Shown one piece after another: positions 38,901-48,639 of a DNA stretch of 64,000 nucleotides; position 1 is the first letter of the stretch; each line of letters starts with the position of its first letter. Under the pieces are notes generated by a model. It had not been told where the DNA came from. It did no database searches and saw nothing but the letters and a program-made list of their open reading frames with translations. Made by a program: the position numbers and the translations under genes. The DNA comes from Strix aluco. Taxonomy: Eukaryota; Chordata; Aves; Strigiformes; Strigidae. The stretch lies in contig NC_133938.1 of NCBI RefSeq assembly GCF_031877795.1, positions 12,122,920 to 12,186,919 on the forward strand, written 5' to 3'.

Positions 38901-41900
38901 GGTTTCAAGAGGATGCTGCCCTGCCACCAAAGGCCCAGGCTACCCCACAACCCGCACAGATGACCATAAGCTCTTACTTCTTGTCAGAGTAGAGGAGTGC
39001 ATAAACTTCTCGGTGCATTCCTTCCGGCCTCTTAAACGTCAATGTCTCTGAAGATTTCTTGGATTTTTTCTGAAACAAAAGAATTGCATTTCAGAAGGAG
39101 CAATACCCAAGGGAACATTAAACTACATAACCTGGCGCCCTGTGATGGTTTTCACTTTTATCTGGTTTTAGACACCTTGACTTTCTCCAGGAAAGTGTCT
39201 GTTCCTGGTGGAGGACAGACAAAATGTGCCCACTTTCAGTGATAGCACTCACCAGAACTCAGACACTTGCTGTTGCTGATAACACACGCTTAAATTCCAA
39301 GTTGAGCATCTGGCTGTAGCTTTCAGGGGCTGGTGCACTAAGGCTTTTTTTACTAGGTAAGCACTGTCCTCACATGTAGGTATTAATGCATTTAATTAAG
39401 TGATTCTCTATTTTTTAGAGAAGATAATAAGAAATAACTTCCCAACCTCTCTTAGTTTTTGTCGCTTTGTTTTGCAGCAACTTCAGTTTTTACCAGTTGT
39501 GATCAAGTCTTTGCAGTAGCCCCACATCAAAACTACCGGTATCACCTACAAAAGTAAACCCCTGTTCCCGCCTCCACTCTCCCATTTATACAGCAAAGAA
39601 TTTTTTTTGACATAGTTTCTCCACACTAGGAATTCAGCGTAGACAACTCAAATCTGGCCCTTAAAACCTTGTCAGAACTGATGGTTTCCAAGACACAGTC
39701 CACCTCATATCACATATACAAGTTTATAAAATAATCAGCTTTGGATTCAGGTAGATGCAGCAACAGCCACATTGACAAGGTACACTTAAGTGGGCCAAGT
39801 TTACTGAGTAGTCCAGAGCATTTGGTCTAATTGTAGCATCTTTATAACTACTAGCCATGTCACTACTTTTAAGTACTTGTTTACCATATTGCTACCAACT
39901 TTTAAATCAGAATGTTTTCCAGTAGTAAAACTAACACTGTATCATAAATTTTATTAAATCCACACAGTCACCTTTATCAAGCAAATTCAAAATCCCATTA
40001 AAAAAAAATAATAATCTATCAGCTTGGACTACAACTACTTTCCATAAAACTTCATGACAGACATTCATTACATTAGCACCTTTTCACTCTTAATCAAACA
40101 CCTTTCTCCTAGCATGTCCATCACTTTGCCCAGGAGCGATGCAAGGCCAACCGAGGCGCTTACCCACAGGTCACCACACACCCTGTTTGAACACAGGCTT
40201 CTGGAATTCCCCCAGATTTCCCAGATTTATTAAAAGTTAATATCAGCAGGCCAGAGATCAGCTCAGGCAGTTCTTTTAGGAGTTGAGAACAAATTACTTG
40301 GTCCTGCTGATTTAAATGTTTTTATGTCTAGTAATTTTTATTTTAACATTCTCAGTCACTAATGGACTGGAAAGTACTTCACAGTTCTCTTGTGATTTAA
40401 AGACATCAATCTGTTTCTTTTCTAATTGAGAACAGATCTATTTCCTGAGCAAGTGCTGCACTGTTATTAGCAATTTTGTGCTCTCCATGCGATAATGGCT
40501 TATACCTTTGGTTTGATTTAGTTTCTGTACTTTGTAGAAATTCAGAACATTTCACTCACGGTCGCAGGTGGCCTCCTGCACTCCTCTCAAAACCTCTCAC
40601 AGCACCTCCCCTTCCTCTCTATTACAGTAAATTTGAGAAGAAGCCTGTCTTATTCTCTGCTCCAAAAGAAAGACAAGACACCAGTACTTCTTTAGCTCTC
40701 TGCTAGCTAACAAACACATCTAAATCAAAGAACTCGTAACTCCCATCACTGAGTGGCGCAACGTTGCAGGCTGAATCCAACCAATGAGCTGCTCACCAGA
40801 CACACTATTCACCACACAGCTGATAACTAGTGGTTTTAACATTTCAGCCTTTAAATTACTAAAACTCACCAATTTTCCATTACACCTATTATACTGTGTG
40901 TCCTATCCCCAGCAAGGCAGTCATGAAACCACTGTGCTTCTCTTCAGAAACAAACATTTCAGTGGAGGCAAACAAAGACAGTCAGAAAGTACTTTCAGGG
41001 ATGGGGTGGTTGTGTATGTTTGGGTTTGTTTTGGTTTGGTTTTTCCCAAACAAATACACAGGCTTTACTTCAAATCAGACCATCTCTGTACCAGAGAGCT
41101 CCTGGGGATTTTATCTCCCCCAGCTCATTTCCAAGCACCTCCACATCTCACAACTACTCGTGAATTGACCTTCCCAACACCTTGCAAAGCATGGGACAGC
41201 CAAGACCTCGCCCGAATTGAAAATACAACAACGTACTGTAGCATACTACTCACAGAACGCAGCACATGACGGCATACGTCCTTAACGGAGCTTACTAATT
41301 TGCCCGCATTCCCACAGGCAGCACATCCCAGTTCTCCCAAACCCCAGCCATACACCTTCCCCGCACAGGTTTGAAGACATTTACTGTTCAATCAAGCCAG
41401 ACAACATTTTTCCCTTCCAAAATGGGACTGCGTTATATTATTTCCATCTGCTTGGGGGCTAGACGGTAAACACACTTCACACTTACACCATAAAATCTAC
41501 ATTTTAAAAACAGCTGAAAAGGTCCTGGGGCCAGACCGTGCTCACCAGGGCAACACTTACACAGCTCCAGTTTAAATACCTCCCCAAATGCCACAGTGCA
41601 GTTAACTAAGAACACCAGGAACCCAGGAGTGGGGCCCTCCAGGCATTTCCAGATACTCCTAGGAAGCCTGAAATTAAGCAGACTATGGTAGGACCATGCT
41701 TTATTCCATCTTTGTTCCAATATTCACCCCAGACACCACATGCAAGGTCAGGCAGTGCCTAGAAATCAAGCGGCAGCCCCTCGGGGCACCACAGTTCACC
41801 TTGTCCGAGTTGATGATATCCTTTTTGTTGATGGTGCCCGTGTTCTCCGACTCTACACCGCCCAGCTCCAGGATATCCCGCACGTCTGCGCCCGTCGCCA

Positions 41901-41901
41901 T
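8931..41901 (-). CDS. DMAP1: DMAP1, DNMT1-associated protein 1 (spliced, 10 coding exons)
   Basis: Nuclear subunit of TIP60/NuA4 acetyltransferase and SRCAP H2A.Z-exchange complexes; it also binds DNMT1. Coding exons on the minus strand are 41901-41800, 39069-38978, 38358-38163, 33714-33556, 32398-32231, 31261-31076, 28188-28117, 16017-15945, 14307-14024 and 8939-8931. Every junction has GT/AG and the phases join without a break, giving 446 residues (human is 467). The start MATGADVRDILELGG is the conserved N-terminus. The SANT/Myb-like domain spans about residues 148-210 (from DDAWTKAETDHLF to KERYYHICAKL). A charged helix follows at 240-271, then a lysine-rich stretch at 284-300 and the conserved DMAP1 C-terminal region to 444 (VVGAPLTPNS). 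The oddity is that the last exon reads Arg-Lys-stop where human continues RRES..., so the basic tail is lost. The gene spans about 33 kb, far longer than compact human DMAP1. Confidence 0.96.
10265..10680. promoter_or_regulatory. AT-rich candidate conserved element in DMAP1 intron
   Basis: Non-repetitive AT-rich block, from about 10460 on containing TTTGATAATC, CAAATATGTCAC, TTCATATTAATCACC and TTATAATTTACAAG. The adjacent TA microsatellite begins at about 10700. Enhancer function is an inference from composition. Confidence 0.3.
10701..10762. repeat. TA-rich microsatellite
   Basis: Imperfect (TA)n/(ATATAC)n run, with a pure TA core at about 10742-10762. Confidence 0.9.
11508..11580 (+). repeat. 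MIR-like ancient SINE fragment
   Basis: The motif series GGAGTCAGGACTCCT, CTATTCCTGGCTTCGCCACTCACT and GGAGCAAGGTACT follows the core of MIR-type SINEs (CTATTCCCAGCTCTGCCACT...GGGCAAGTCACT). It is highly diverged. The family call is from memory of the consensus. Confidence 0.5.
11720..11806 (-). repeat. MIR-like ancient SINE fragment, inverted
   Basis: Contains GATTAAATGATTTCCCCAAGG, CCACCCGGCAGCTCAGTGGCA and TTGAACTCGGGAGTT. These match the reverse complement of the MIR core (TTAAGTAACTTGCCCAAGG...CACACAGCTAGTAAGTGGCA...TTCGAACCC). It lies about 140 bases from the plus-oriented fragment. Confidence 0.6.
12520..12730. promoter_or_regulatory. AT-rich candidate conserved element in DMAP1 intron
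   Basis: Contains TGACCTTTTGTC and AAAGGTCA half-sites (nuclear-receptor type), ACTAATCTAATTG, GTGTAATCAGCC and TGAATTAACTTGATTATA. It is non-repetitive with GC-rich neighbours. Function is inferred. Confidence 0.3.
12838..12866. repeat. (CAC)n microsatellite
   Basis: Nine trinucleotide units with one interruption, intronic. Confidence 0.9.
14024..14307 (-). CDS. DMAP1: DMAP1 penultimate coding exon
   Basis: Begins in phase 1 after a TAG acceptor; two bases complete Asp350. It encodes residues 351-444, LNPMPTEEIVQMFNELRSD through YELQMLRHRYEAL to VVGAPLTPNS. The linker between RYEALAK and KGDAKDQ differs most from the human protein. Donor GTGAGA. Confidence 0.95.
15945..16017 (-). CDS. DMAP1: DMAP1 coding exon (residues 326-349)
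   Basis: CAG acceptor, then ATG AAA CTG CCA, encoding MKLPSSVGQKKIKALEQM to MELGV. It ends one base into the next codon before GTGAGT. It is nearly identical to the human segment. Confidence 0.95.
18930..19160. promoter_or_regulatory. AT-rich candidate conserved element
   Basis: Non-repetitive block containing TACCATCATTAAG, GGACTAATATC, GCCAATTCATC, AAATGTATTAAAAC and CTGATAATCTGTTAGCC. Homeodomain-type cores are frequent. Function is inferred. Confidence 0.35.
20215..20480. promoter_or_regulatory. AT-rich candidate conserved element
   Basis: A striking TAAT-dense block: GCTAATTCACACTAATGAC, AAATTAATTGCTAATTGGC, TTCATTAAATGAAC and ATGCTAATATTTTAAGC. It shows no repeat similarity and has a high density of paired homeodomain cores, as in developmental enhancers. 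Evidence is motif content only. Confidence 0.4.
23880..24230. promoter_or_regulatory. AT-rich candidate conserved element
   Basis: Contains AATCAATAC, AAATTATTAATTGC, AGTAATTAAATTTATC, GCATTAATGAC and GGCCATTTAATTGTGGG. It is non-repetitive within the long DMAP1 intron. Function is inferred. Confidence 0.35.
25553..25735 (+). other. Unexplained 60-codon frame, possible retro-fragment
   Basis: A plus-strand frame antisense to the DMAP1 intron. It begins MQSKGTGAVAFFACGHSPM and ends MKNNGHK, with protein-like amino-acid usage (RLKAIVIEGSLSNSLKKITL). I do not recognise the family. A short A-rich run follows the stop at about 25751-25762. It could be a diverged processed-gene or LINE fragment, or chance. 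Function is not assigned. Confidence 0.2.
25780..25960. promoter_or_regulatory. AT-rich block in DMAP1 intron
   Basis: AT-rich, non-repetitive sequence with TTCTATAAATTAATTTTAAC and GACTAATTGTAAATCC. A weak candidate regulatory block. Confidence 0.2.
28117..28188 (-). CDS. DMAP1: DMAP1 coding exon (residues 302-325)
   Basis: Phase-0 exon of 72 bases encoding AVPETAGIKFPDFKSAG to LRSQR, identical to the human protein as I recall it. CAG acceptor and GTAGGC donor (a weak +3 to +5). Confidence 0.95.
30174..30190. repeat. 17-base G homopolymer
   Basis: An uninterrupted run of 17 G, then AAA and five more G, inside a DMAP1 intron. It can form a G-quadruplex and is a likely length-polymorphic or error-prone assembly position. 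Confidence 0.9.
31076..31261 (-). CDS. DMAP1: DMAP1 coding exon (residues 240-301)
   Basis: Encodes the charged region VAEEEYLIQELRKIE...KKEREKRTQDLQKL followed by ERKAPKKKLPQKKETEKP. A basic coiled-coil-like helix and a lysine-rich, NLS-like segment. Phase 0 at both ends, donor GTAAAC. Confidence 0.95.
32231..32398 (-). CDS. DMAP1: DMAP1 coding exon (residues 184-239)
   Basis: Encodes the end of the SANT region (KRSVEDLKERYYHICAKL) and the conserved GTDLKIPVFDAGHERRRKE to YNRTPEQ stretch. Phase 0, donor GTAACC. Confidence 0.95.
33556..33714 (-). CDS. DMAP1: DMAP1 coding exon (residues 131-183), SANT domain
   Basis: Encodes TVQVPVYSEQEYQMYLHDD followed by AWTKAETDHLFDLARRFDLRF, the SANT/Myb-like core, and VVIHDRYDHQQFK. 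Phase 0 at both ends, donor GTGAGT. Confidence 0.96.
35276..35715 (+). mobile_element. Ancient CR1 LINE fragment (3' region)
   Basis: The motif order follows old amniote CR1 3' ORF2 sequence. It runs from GAAGAGCAACAGGGATGAGTA with GGGAGCTTGTC, through CTTTTCAAAAGGAACTTGAT and CAGTTTATGAAAGGGACTGG, to a degraded GACTGGA...CCCTTCCAGTCCTA-like 3' end at about 35680-35712. It is strongly diverged, so old. Confidence 0.55.
35716..36185 (+). mobile_element. Ancient CR1 LINE fragment (second copy)
   Basis: Starts with ACAATGATGGGCATTAAATT and AAAGATCCTGGAGCCAT, the 5' part of the CR1 3' ORF2 region. It continues to AACACAAGATCTCAG, AGGCAGCAGTTTAAAATGAAC and AAATTAACCTGAAGAACCCATT. These parallel sauropsid CR1 (AACACAAGAACTAGG...GGCAGCAGGTTTAAAAC...GTCAACCTGTGGAACTC). 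It is old and truncated at both ends. Confidence 0.6.
36530..36710 (+). mobile_element. CR1 LINE 3' end (younger, avian type)
   Basis: Starts GAATGGGCTGCCCAGGGAGG, followed by CATCCCTGGAGGTGTTTAAG, GGTTGGACTGGATGATCTTC and TTTTCCAACC, and ends GTGATTCTGTGA. This is the diagnostic CR1 3' end with the ATTCTRTG octamer. It is 5'-truncated, as usual for CR1, and lies in a DMAP1 intron. Confidence 0.95.
38163..38358 (-). CDS. DMAP1: DMAP1 coding exon (residues 66-130)
   Basis: Its first base completes Lys65. It then encodes DAPPLLPSDTTQGYRTVKAKL to WKWMPFTNPARKDGAMF and EGKDYPFARFNK, close to identical with human. Donor GTAAGT. Confidence 0.96.
38978..39069 (-). CDS. DMAP1: DMAP1 coding exon (residues 35-65)
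   Basis: TTTCAG acceptor, then KKSKKSSETLTFKRPEGMHR to LLYSDK, ending two bases into Lys65 before GTAAGA. The lysine/serine start resembles a nuclear localisation patch. Confidence 0.95.
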
Positions 41902-41956
41902 CTCTCCGCCTGCCCGCTGGCCTTCTCTGTCGCCGTCCTGTCCGTCCCCTCCAGCT
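41800..41956 (-). CDS. DMAP1: DMAP1 first coding exon (ATG at 41901-41899)
   Basis: The coding part is 41901-41800, residues 1-34: MATGADVRDILELGGVESEN, then TGTINKKDIINSDK, ending before GTGAAC. The 55 bases above the ATG to 41956 are probably 5' UTR of the same exon, because a good acceptor (TTTCCCTCCGCCCAG) ends at 41957. The start is fixed by the conserved N-terminus. Compared with human, the segment after LGG is rewritten (VESENTGT). Confidence 0.92.
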
Positions 41957-42018
41957 CTGGGCGGAGGGAAACCAGGGGGCCAGGGTTAACGTGCACCTCC
42001 CACGGGGGCTATCCCATG

Positions 42019-42130
42019 CACACACAAACACACATGTGCGCGTTGGTATATATATTATATACACGTATATCTACATACGTACACGCATATATATACACAC
42101 ACGCACGTGTATATCTACATATACACACAA
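42019..42130. repeat. Mixed TA/CA microsatellite
   Basis: Degenerate (CA)n, (TA)n and (TATACACG)n tract in the inferred first intron of DMAP1, just downstream of its CpG-island promoter. Confidence 0.85.
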
Positions 42131-42179
42131 CGCCCTCAGCCGCCTCCCCACCCCCCTCCAGGCCCAGCAACGGGGCCTT

Positions 42180-42830
42180 GTACCCAGCCGGTCACGGGGG
42201 CCACGCAGGCCGAGCCTGCGGCCCGGAGCCCCGCGACGGGATCCCGGAAAGCCCACGGGAGGACAGGCGGGACGAGGTGCCGCCGGGGGGACACAGCAGC
42301 CCCGAGCCGAGCCGGTCCCGCGCTCACCCACCGGCGCCGGCTCCGCAGCCACCGGGACGGTGCCACCAACACCGCGACCCGGGCAGCGCCACTTCCGCTC
42401 CCGCCAAGAGGCGGCCGGAAGCGCCCGGAGCCCTTTGGGGGACGCACCGCACGCGGGAAGGGGGGGGGGGGAGAAGGGGTGTGGGTCGCGGGTTCGCGCC
42501 CCCGCGCCCCCTCCCCGGCAGGTCGCGGCCGCCCCGGGCGCGGCGCCGCCTCCCCCGGGGCCCAGCGGCAGCACCCGAAGCCGCTCGGGGCCGACCTGCC
42601 TCCTCCGCCGCTCAGGGCGGAGAGCCCGCTGCAGGCGGGAGGCGCTCCCGCGCCAGGAGGTGGCAGCACAGCCGTGCTCGGCCTGGAGCCGTCCCCCATC
42701 TCAGCCCGGCCCGCGGTCGGCCCGGCAGCGGCAGCAGGGGGCTCCAGGGCGCCCGGGGCCTTCCAGGGCGCTCCCACCTCCCAGCTGCCCGAGGCGACAA
42801 GCCGGGGATGCCCTTTCTCCCGGGGCTTTG
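42180..42830 (-). promoter_or_regulatory. DMAP1: DMAP1 CpG-island promoter with ETS sites
   Basis: A CpG-dense island upstream of the first coding exon. It holds CACTTCCG at 42390-42397 and CCGGAAG at 42415-42421, a facing pair of ETS/GABP-type motifs typical of TATA-less housekeeping promoters. No TATA box was seen. Transcription in the opposite direction is possible, but no gene was recognised there. Confidence 0.65.
42328..42400 (-). other. DMAP1: Possible non-coding first exon of DMAP1
   Basis: A good donor on the minus strand (TGG then GTGAGCG at 42327 downward) lies just below two ETS sites. It would join the acceptor at 41957 across a 371-base intron. The transcription start is not visible, so the upper limit is approximate. 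Confidence 0.4.
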
Positions 42831-45800
42831 GTGATGGGTCGCTGGGCTCTGCCTCGGCCGGGCACACCGGGGCTGTGGGGCAGGGCTGGGGAGGCTGCCC
42901 CCACCCCACCTCCTGCCCGGCACGATGGCAGAGGGCAGCCCGCTACAGAGCCCGGCTATCCCGGGCGTCTTGGGGCTGACCCCAGTTCCCCACAGAGCTC
43001 ATAAGGAGTTTTCCTGTCAGCTCGCGCTCCCGGCTGTCGCACCGTCCCACTCTCCCCGCCAGCCCGTGGCCTCACCAGTTGCAAGCCGGCTGTGCCAGGT
43101 GGCCACCTGCCAGGCGGGTGCTGCACCCTGTGGCACGTTCAGGCTGCCCATCCGGGTTTCGTTTTACAAAACGTATGCTCCTCGCTTTCACACTTGGCAA
43201 GAAGACCCTCCCGAAGCGCTCCAGGGCTGCAGCACTTACTGAGGCCACAGGCAGCCGGCAGTGAAAGTTTTATTAATAGGACTGTCCTGTTTCCTCTTCC
43301 CTGTGGGAGGAAAGAGAGGGGGGAATGGGGAAGGGGGAGGAAACAGCAGTGTGGGGCCAGGAGCGACTTCTAGAAATCACCTTCCCGCTGCATCGAGGCA
43401 GGAGCAAGGCTGCCTGGCAGAGGTTTGTCCGAAGCAGAAGGTTTCAGCATGGGGCACAGAGATTCACAAGGATCTGCCAGCCACCTCAGATAGCCCAGGG
43501 GAAGGGGTATCCCTGTAAAGTTCTCTTCTCCTGTGCAGCAGTCCCAAGATGAGATGAACCCCACTGCATCGGGGTGACTCCTGCATGCAGCCCCTCAATA
43601 CCAGCCAGGCTGTTCCCATCCCACTGGCGATCCCTTCCCACGGGGACTGGCACGTCACCGCCACACCAGGGCCCAGCCAGCACCAGTATGCCCCAATGGG
43701 AACTGGTGATACCCCCGGAGTGTCACCTGTTGTTCCCAGGAATCATTTAACCCCTTCCGCCCCCTCCTACGCTGCCAGGTATGCCTCCTTGGCTCTTCCT
43801 CCCACAACAGAAGAACTGATCCCGAGGTTTCTCCTGTCCTGCCCATTTGCTCTCAGCTCTGCCACATCCGCCCGAGTCCTTCCCCCACCAGCACATGTGG
43901 CCATTCCTTAATCATTTCTAGCACTTTTCCTTGCTCTCTTGCCATGTCTGGCCTGGAGGTGGGGTCCATGCTCCCACAAGGTGGGTCTGCAGAGGGAGAC
44001 AGGGCTTTCCCGGCCCTGCCTTTGCAGTCTCACCCCTGCTCTGCCTGCCTGGCAAGCCAGGCACTACTACTCCAGGGAGAGCTTTGTAAGACCAGAGGAA
44101 GAGGACCTCTCCTTTTGCACCTCACCGGCAGGTCATTCACAGTGTGTTCATGTATTAAACAGTACTTAGAGAAAACACAATCAGTCCCAAAATAAAATCC
44201 AGGGACAGGTGGTCATTCAGTGTCCTTGGGTTTTGATTATATCCCCTGCTTTTAGGCCTGACCTGCTCAAGCCTGGCTTCCAACCCTATCCCAGCAGGAC
44301 TCAGCCCAAGCTCTGCCCCAGTGAAGGGTGATCAACTCCTCTTCAACAAAGTCCACAGCAGGTTTTGAGCTCGTCTACCCAGAGTAGCAGCTTTTTAACC
44401 TCATAAAAGGTGGAGATTGTGGACAGCTGGGTTGCATTAACATCCTGCTTCCCCCGCACCTCTGTGAGCATGGGTGTCACTGTGGGGCTGTGTCCCACCT
44501 GGAGCTGTATGGACCTGCTATCGAAACACATTAGCTGGGTGCTTCTGCTAAACTGATAACCAATGGACCAATTAGCACTGCCTTCAAAGGGACCCAGAGA
44601 TGTTGCTTCTGGACAGCAGCTGCTGCATCCCTGAGTTTGCACAGCCTTCAAAGAGCAAAGGGACACAGCTGGAGACGTTGGTCAGCCTGCACACACCTTG
44701 TCCATCCTTGAGAGTCCTGTACAGGGACACACGCCCAGGTTTGTCACCTCCCCAAAGCACCAGGGTCCTACCTTGCCAGGGCACGGGGAGAGCCCAGGCA
44801 ATACAGCAGGTCAGGGAAAGCCAACAATACTGGGGAGCCCAGTGCTTCTGTACCCCGGGGCTTTGGCGGGGCCACAGCAACAGCCAGCATCACTCTCCTG
44901 TCACTGCAACCTCATCATCCACCTCCTGCCATCCTGTGGGCACAGGATACCAAGCCTGGGTGACCTCACTGCCAGCCAGAAGCTGTGGGAGGGATGTCCC
45001 CCCACATTTAGCCCTGACAGGAAGGCAGCGCTGGACCCCTCTGGGCCAGCTGCCTGCCCACACCAGGGTCCTGGGGGAAGGATGTGCTTCATGCCCTTTG
45101 CCCATGCCCCAGCTGCCAGGCATGGCCAAAGGTGGCTCCAGGCCAGAGGTGTGCGTGCGTCCAGCCCAGGGCTCAAGGTGTGCGTGTCTCCCGGCCTGGC
45201 ACCAGCGGAGGCGGACAAGTGCAAACACTGCGGCCAGTGGGGTGGGAGGAGGTTATCTGGGGCCCAGCAGTAGAAAAACTCTCGGTGTGTGACTAAGGCA
45301 TGATAGCACCAGGTGTGGGTCCAGGTAGGGCGAGCAAGCCAGCGAGTTATCGCTTCCCCGTGGGTTCAGGTGCCTGAAGCCAAATGTTTCCTAAGGGTGC
45401 GGTGACAACCACAGCCCCGTTATCACGGCGCCTGGCCCACCCCAAGCGGTGGGGACACAGGGGCAGGCTGCTGGACCTTCCCCTTGTGGCAGGGATGGGA
45501 CATTTCCCACTGACCCACTGGGAGAGAGGACACCAGCCCTGGGAGCATCCTTCAGCAGGGACACATCAGCCCTGGGGACCCAAGCTCCCACCTCACGTTG
45601 AGGCAAGGAAAGGTCTGGGTCAGCCCCTCCAAGCACCTCCAAACCATCCCTCCAACCCCAGAGCACCCAGGCTGTGTCCCAGCTCCAGCACCCTCACCCC
45701 TCCCCAACTCCATGCTGTCCCGGTGGACCGCAGCAACCCCAGGGTCGAGCCCTGGTCAAGGACCCCTCCCAGAGCTGCAACTCCCTTTCTCCCCACGGCC

Positions 45801-47129
45801 CCGCAACCCTGGGCCAGCTCTGTGGGACCTGTTGGCTGCAGCACAGGGGATCCCCATGAGCTGGGTCATTCCCAGAGGACAGAAACCCACCCGAGCTGCT
45901 CTTTTGCCCCTCCTCCAGCTATAAAACCCCCAGGGCCCCACTCCTGCTGGCAGGTGACTGCGTGGTGCCAGGCCATGCTGTGGCCATGACTCACCCCTCT
46001 GCTAGGAGGTGTTTCTCCATGCCTTGCTCCTTCCCTTCCCTGCTTGCCTCCCAGCTGTGCCAGTTCAGCTGCACCCCAAAGCCACAGGGCTGTGCCTTAA
46101 GGTTTGCAGGGGGGTCAGGGACCTCAGCATCACCCACCACTATGGTTCCTGGGGGCCTTTTTGCCAGGAGGTAACCAAGGGCGGAAAGGAAGGCCAGGCT
46201 GGTGGGGGGACATACGGCCCAGAGCAGGGTCTGCATGGCCCCTGGTGTGGGCACGGTGGTGTGGGCACTGTGGCATTGCCCTGCTGGCCAGCTTTCCCTG
46301 CAGCAGCCCAGCATGTGATCCAGGACACCAGGACCTGCCCCAGGCTGTGCCAGCCACGGACCCAGGGGTTGTATGTGGGTAAATCAGCTCTTCAGGCACA
46401 AGCCTGGTTTCTCCAGAGCATCTCCCTCCCCTCTCTGGCACAGCCACGGCACAGGACACACTGCTAGTGCCACACCTCCTGCAAAGCAGGGTCCCACTCG
46501 GTTGACTGGCATGTTTTGGATCCCTGCATACCCCTGCCGGGACAGGCCAAAGGACTTTCCAGCTGACCGTGGATGCACAGACCGCAGGCAGGGATTGCGC
46601 CCCAGCCCTTCCTCAGTACTGTTTTCTTGCTGCCCTCATCACTTTGCAGGGCAGGTTTTGCTGGGGACAGGACTGGGCTCCCTCCTCCAACGGAGAGTGC
46701 ATCTTGGCCCAGGCAATTGGAAGAGGGTGTTTTTTATTAACAACAAATTAACCGTAATTGCCTTTTCCACTACAGCCGCTCCTCACCCAAGTGAGGTTCC
46801 CAGCCATGCCAGTCCATGCGACCGCCGTGCTCCATCCTGCGCCTGAAGGAGTGCCTTGCCCCAGGCCTGGGGGAGCGAACCTGGACCAGCTCTGCCCGGA
46901 GAAGGAGCCAAAGAGCCTTCCCCTGCTCTCGCCTCCGTGTAAGTCAGCAGCAGCAGAGCCGGACCTCGTTCCCGCCCTAGTGCAGAGATGATGAAAGGCG
47001 AGGAAGAACTGGTTTGTGCTCTGATCTCAGAGCTGAACCTCAAAACAGCCGCGGACCGTCACTCCGGCTCCCAGGATGCCTAGAGAGGACAGGACAGTAG
47101 AGCCAGCCTTTCCAGTGGGACGGGATGGT

Positions 47130-47290
47130 TGGAGAAATTCATCGTTCCCCTGGAAATAAAAATAATAATCATAATAAAAACACAAAGCCAGAGATTACTT
47201 ATACGCACACAAACACGCAGGCACGCACTCTCTCCCCATCTGGCTTTGCCAGCCTGACTCATCGCTAATTCAAACAGCCCACACCTTTCC
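47130..47290. promoter_or_regulatory. Candidate regulatory block with TGACTCA
   Basis: AT-rich AATAAAAATAATAATC tract, then GCCTGACTCATCGCTAATTC at about 47252-47271 and a CCACACCT-type CACCC motif near 47279. An AP-1/NF-E2 site next to a KLF-type site 2.6 kb from the end of KLF17 suggests an element. This is inference. Confidence 0.3.
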
Positions 47291-48404
47291 CTCTCCCTCT
47301 CCCTCCATGTGACATTTTGAACAAGTTTCTGGGGAAGAGGCAGCAGTTTTGCTCCAGCCACCCCACCAGTGGACCCTCACCCTTGGGTACCGGGGGTCCC
47401 AGGAGCGAGACACGCCCAGTAGCCCATCACAGGTCACTTGTGTCCCGGCACAGTCACCCCCATGCAGGCACCTCTCAGAAAGTGGGGCAAGCAGAGGGTG
47501 GAGGCAGCTGTGGAAAGGACAAGTGATTGAGCCTGGTGGATCTGTGACACTTGTGGATGCAGTCCCATGCTCCCATGCCCAGGCCTGCAGGCAGGACATG
47601 ACATCCCAAGCTGCTGTCACCCTGCCTGGAGACACCCACGCTTTTGTACCCGCTCAGGGCAGACCCCAAAGCTGGGTGCCAGCCACTGAGCCCAACCCCA
47701 CTAGCCACCCCTCAAGGGGACATCAGCGCGCTCTGCCATTCCCATCTCTTTGTCCAGCCTGACTCTCCCCAGCTGCAAGCAGGAAACAGGGAAGGAGCGG
47801 GATCAGCCCAGCCCACACTGGCAGCAGAGCTACATCCCATTTCCGCTTGCGGGGCAAGGAGCCCCAGGGCATCCCCCAGCCCTGGCCGGCCGCCGGAGGT
47901 TGCGGCAGCAAGCACGGAAGGAGAAAGCCACCACCACCACCCTGGGCCAGGGCACTGCACAGCCCATACGGCACGCTCCCTGCGCTGCCAGCATGGTGTC
48001 AGGTCCGGACAAGCCCCAGCCTTCAGAAGGATGCGTGCATCACGGGTAATCAGCCGTGGGAGGGAGGGAGGGATGGAGCCAGACCTGCTTGCTGAACTCA
48101 GGACCTGCCAGCACACTTGTGCTGAGTCACCACCTATTAACGCAGGGAAACCTCAGCACCTGAACCCCGCCAAGCTGCTGGGCCACCCCCAGGAAGGCAG
48201 CAGGGACAGCACACAGGACCGGGCAGCTGCCACAAACCTCCCGGTTGTGACCACAAGGCCGGTGCCACAGAGCTCCCGCTGCGGGGGACAGCGGGACAGG
48301 ACCGCTCGGGAAGACAGGACAGGCAAGGCTCCTGGTACGGTTTCGGCTGCCGTTCCCCTCGGGGATGACTCACCGCAGGACCAGTCACGCCATCCCGGTG
48401 CCGC

Positions 48405-48466
48405 AATTGCCCCATCTGCAGATTAGGGAAACTGAGGCACAGGGAAGTGGTGTGACTCAAGAGCTG
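48405..48466 (-). repeat. MIR-like SINE fragment
   Basis: CCCATCTGCAGATTAGGGAAACTGAGGCACAGGGAAGTGGTGTGACT resembles the reversed MIR tail (CAGATGGGGAAACTGAGGCACAGAGAGGTTAAGTGACT). Confidence 0.5.
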
Positions 48467-48639
48467 TTGCACAGGAGATGCTGCTCAGATGCCGAGGCTT
48501 GGGCGTTCCCCATCGATCCTCCACAGCTAACTTAAGCAGAAATGAACATCGATGTAAATATTTACTGACAAGCAAGCCCAGCCTCACCCTCTCCTCTTAG
48601 AAGAGAGCTTTAAAGTAAACTCTCCTGGCTCTTTCATGT

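Noticed and set aside
41740-42834. 364-codon plus-strand frame across the DMAP1 first exon and promoter
   Set aside because: It runs through the antisense of the DMAP1 start, a microsatellite and a CpG island. The low-complexity, Pro/Arg-rich translation is typical of compositional artefact.
43268-43273. Minus-strand AATAAA suggesting another gene end between DMAP1 and KLF17
   Set aside because: No coding or splice evidence upstream on the minus strand; the hexamer is expected by chance.
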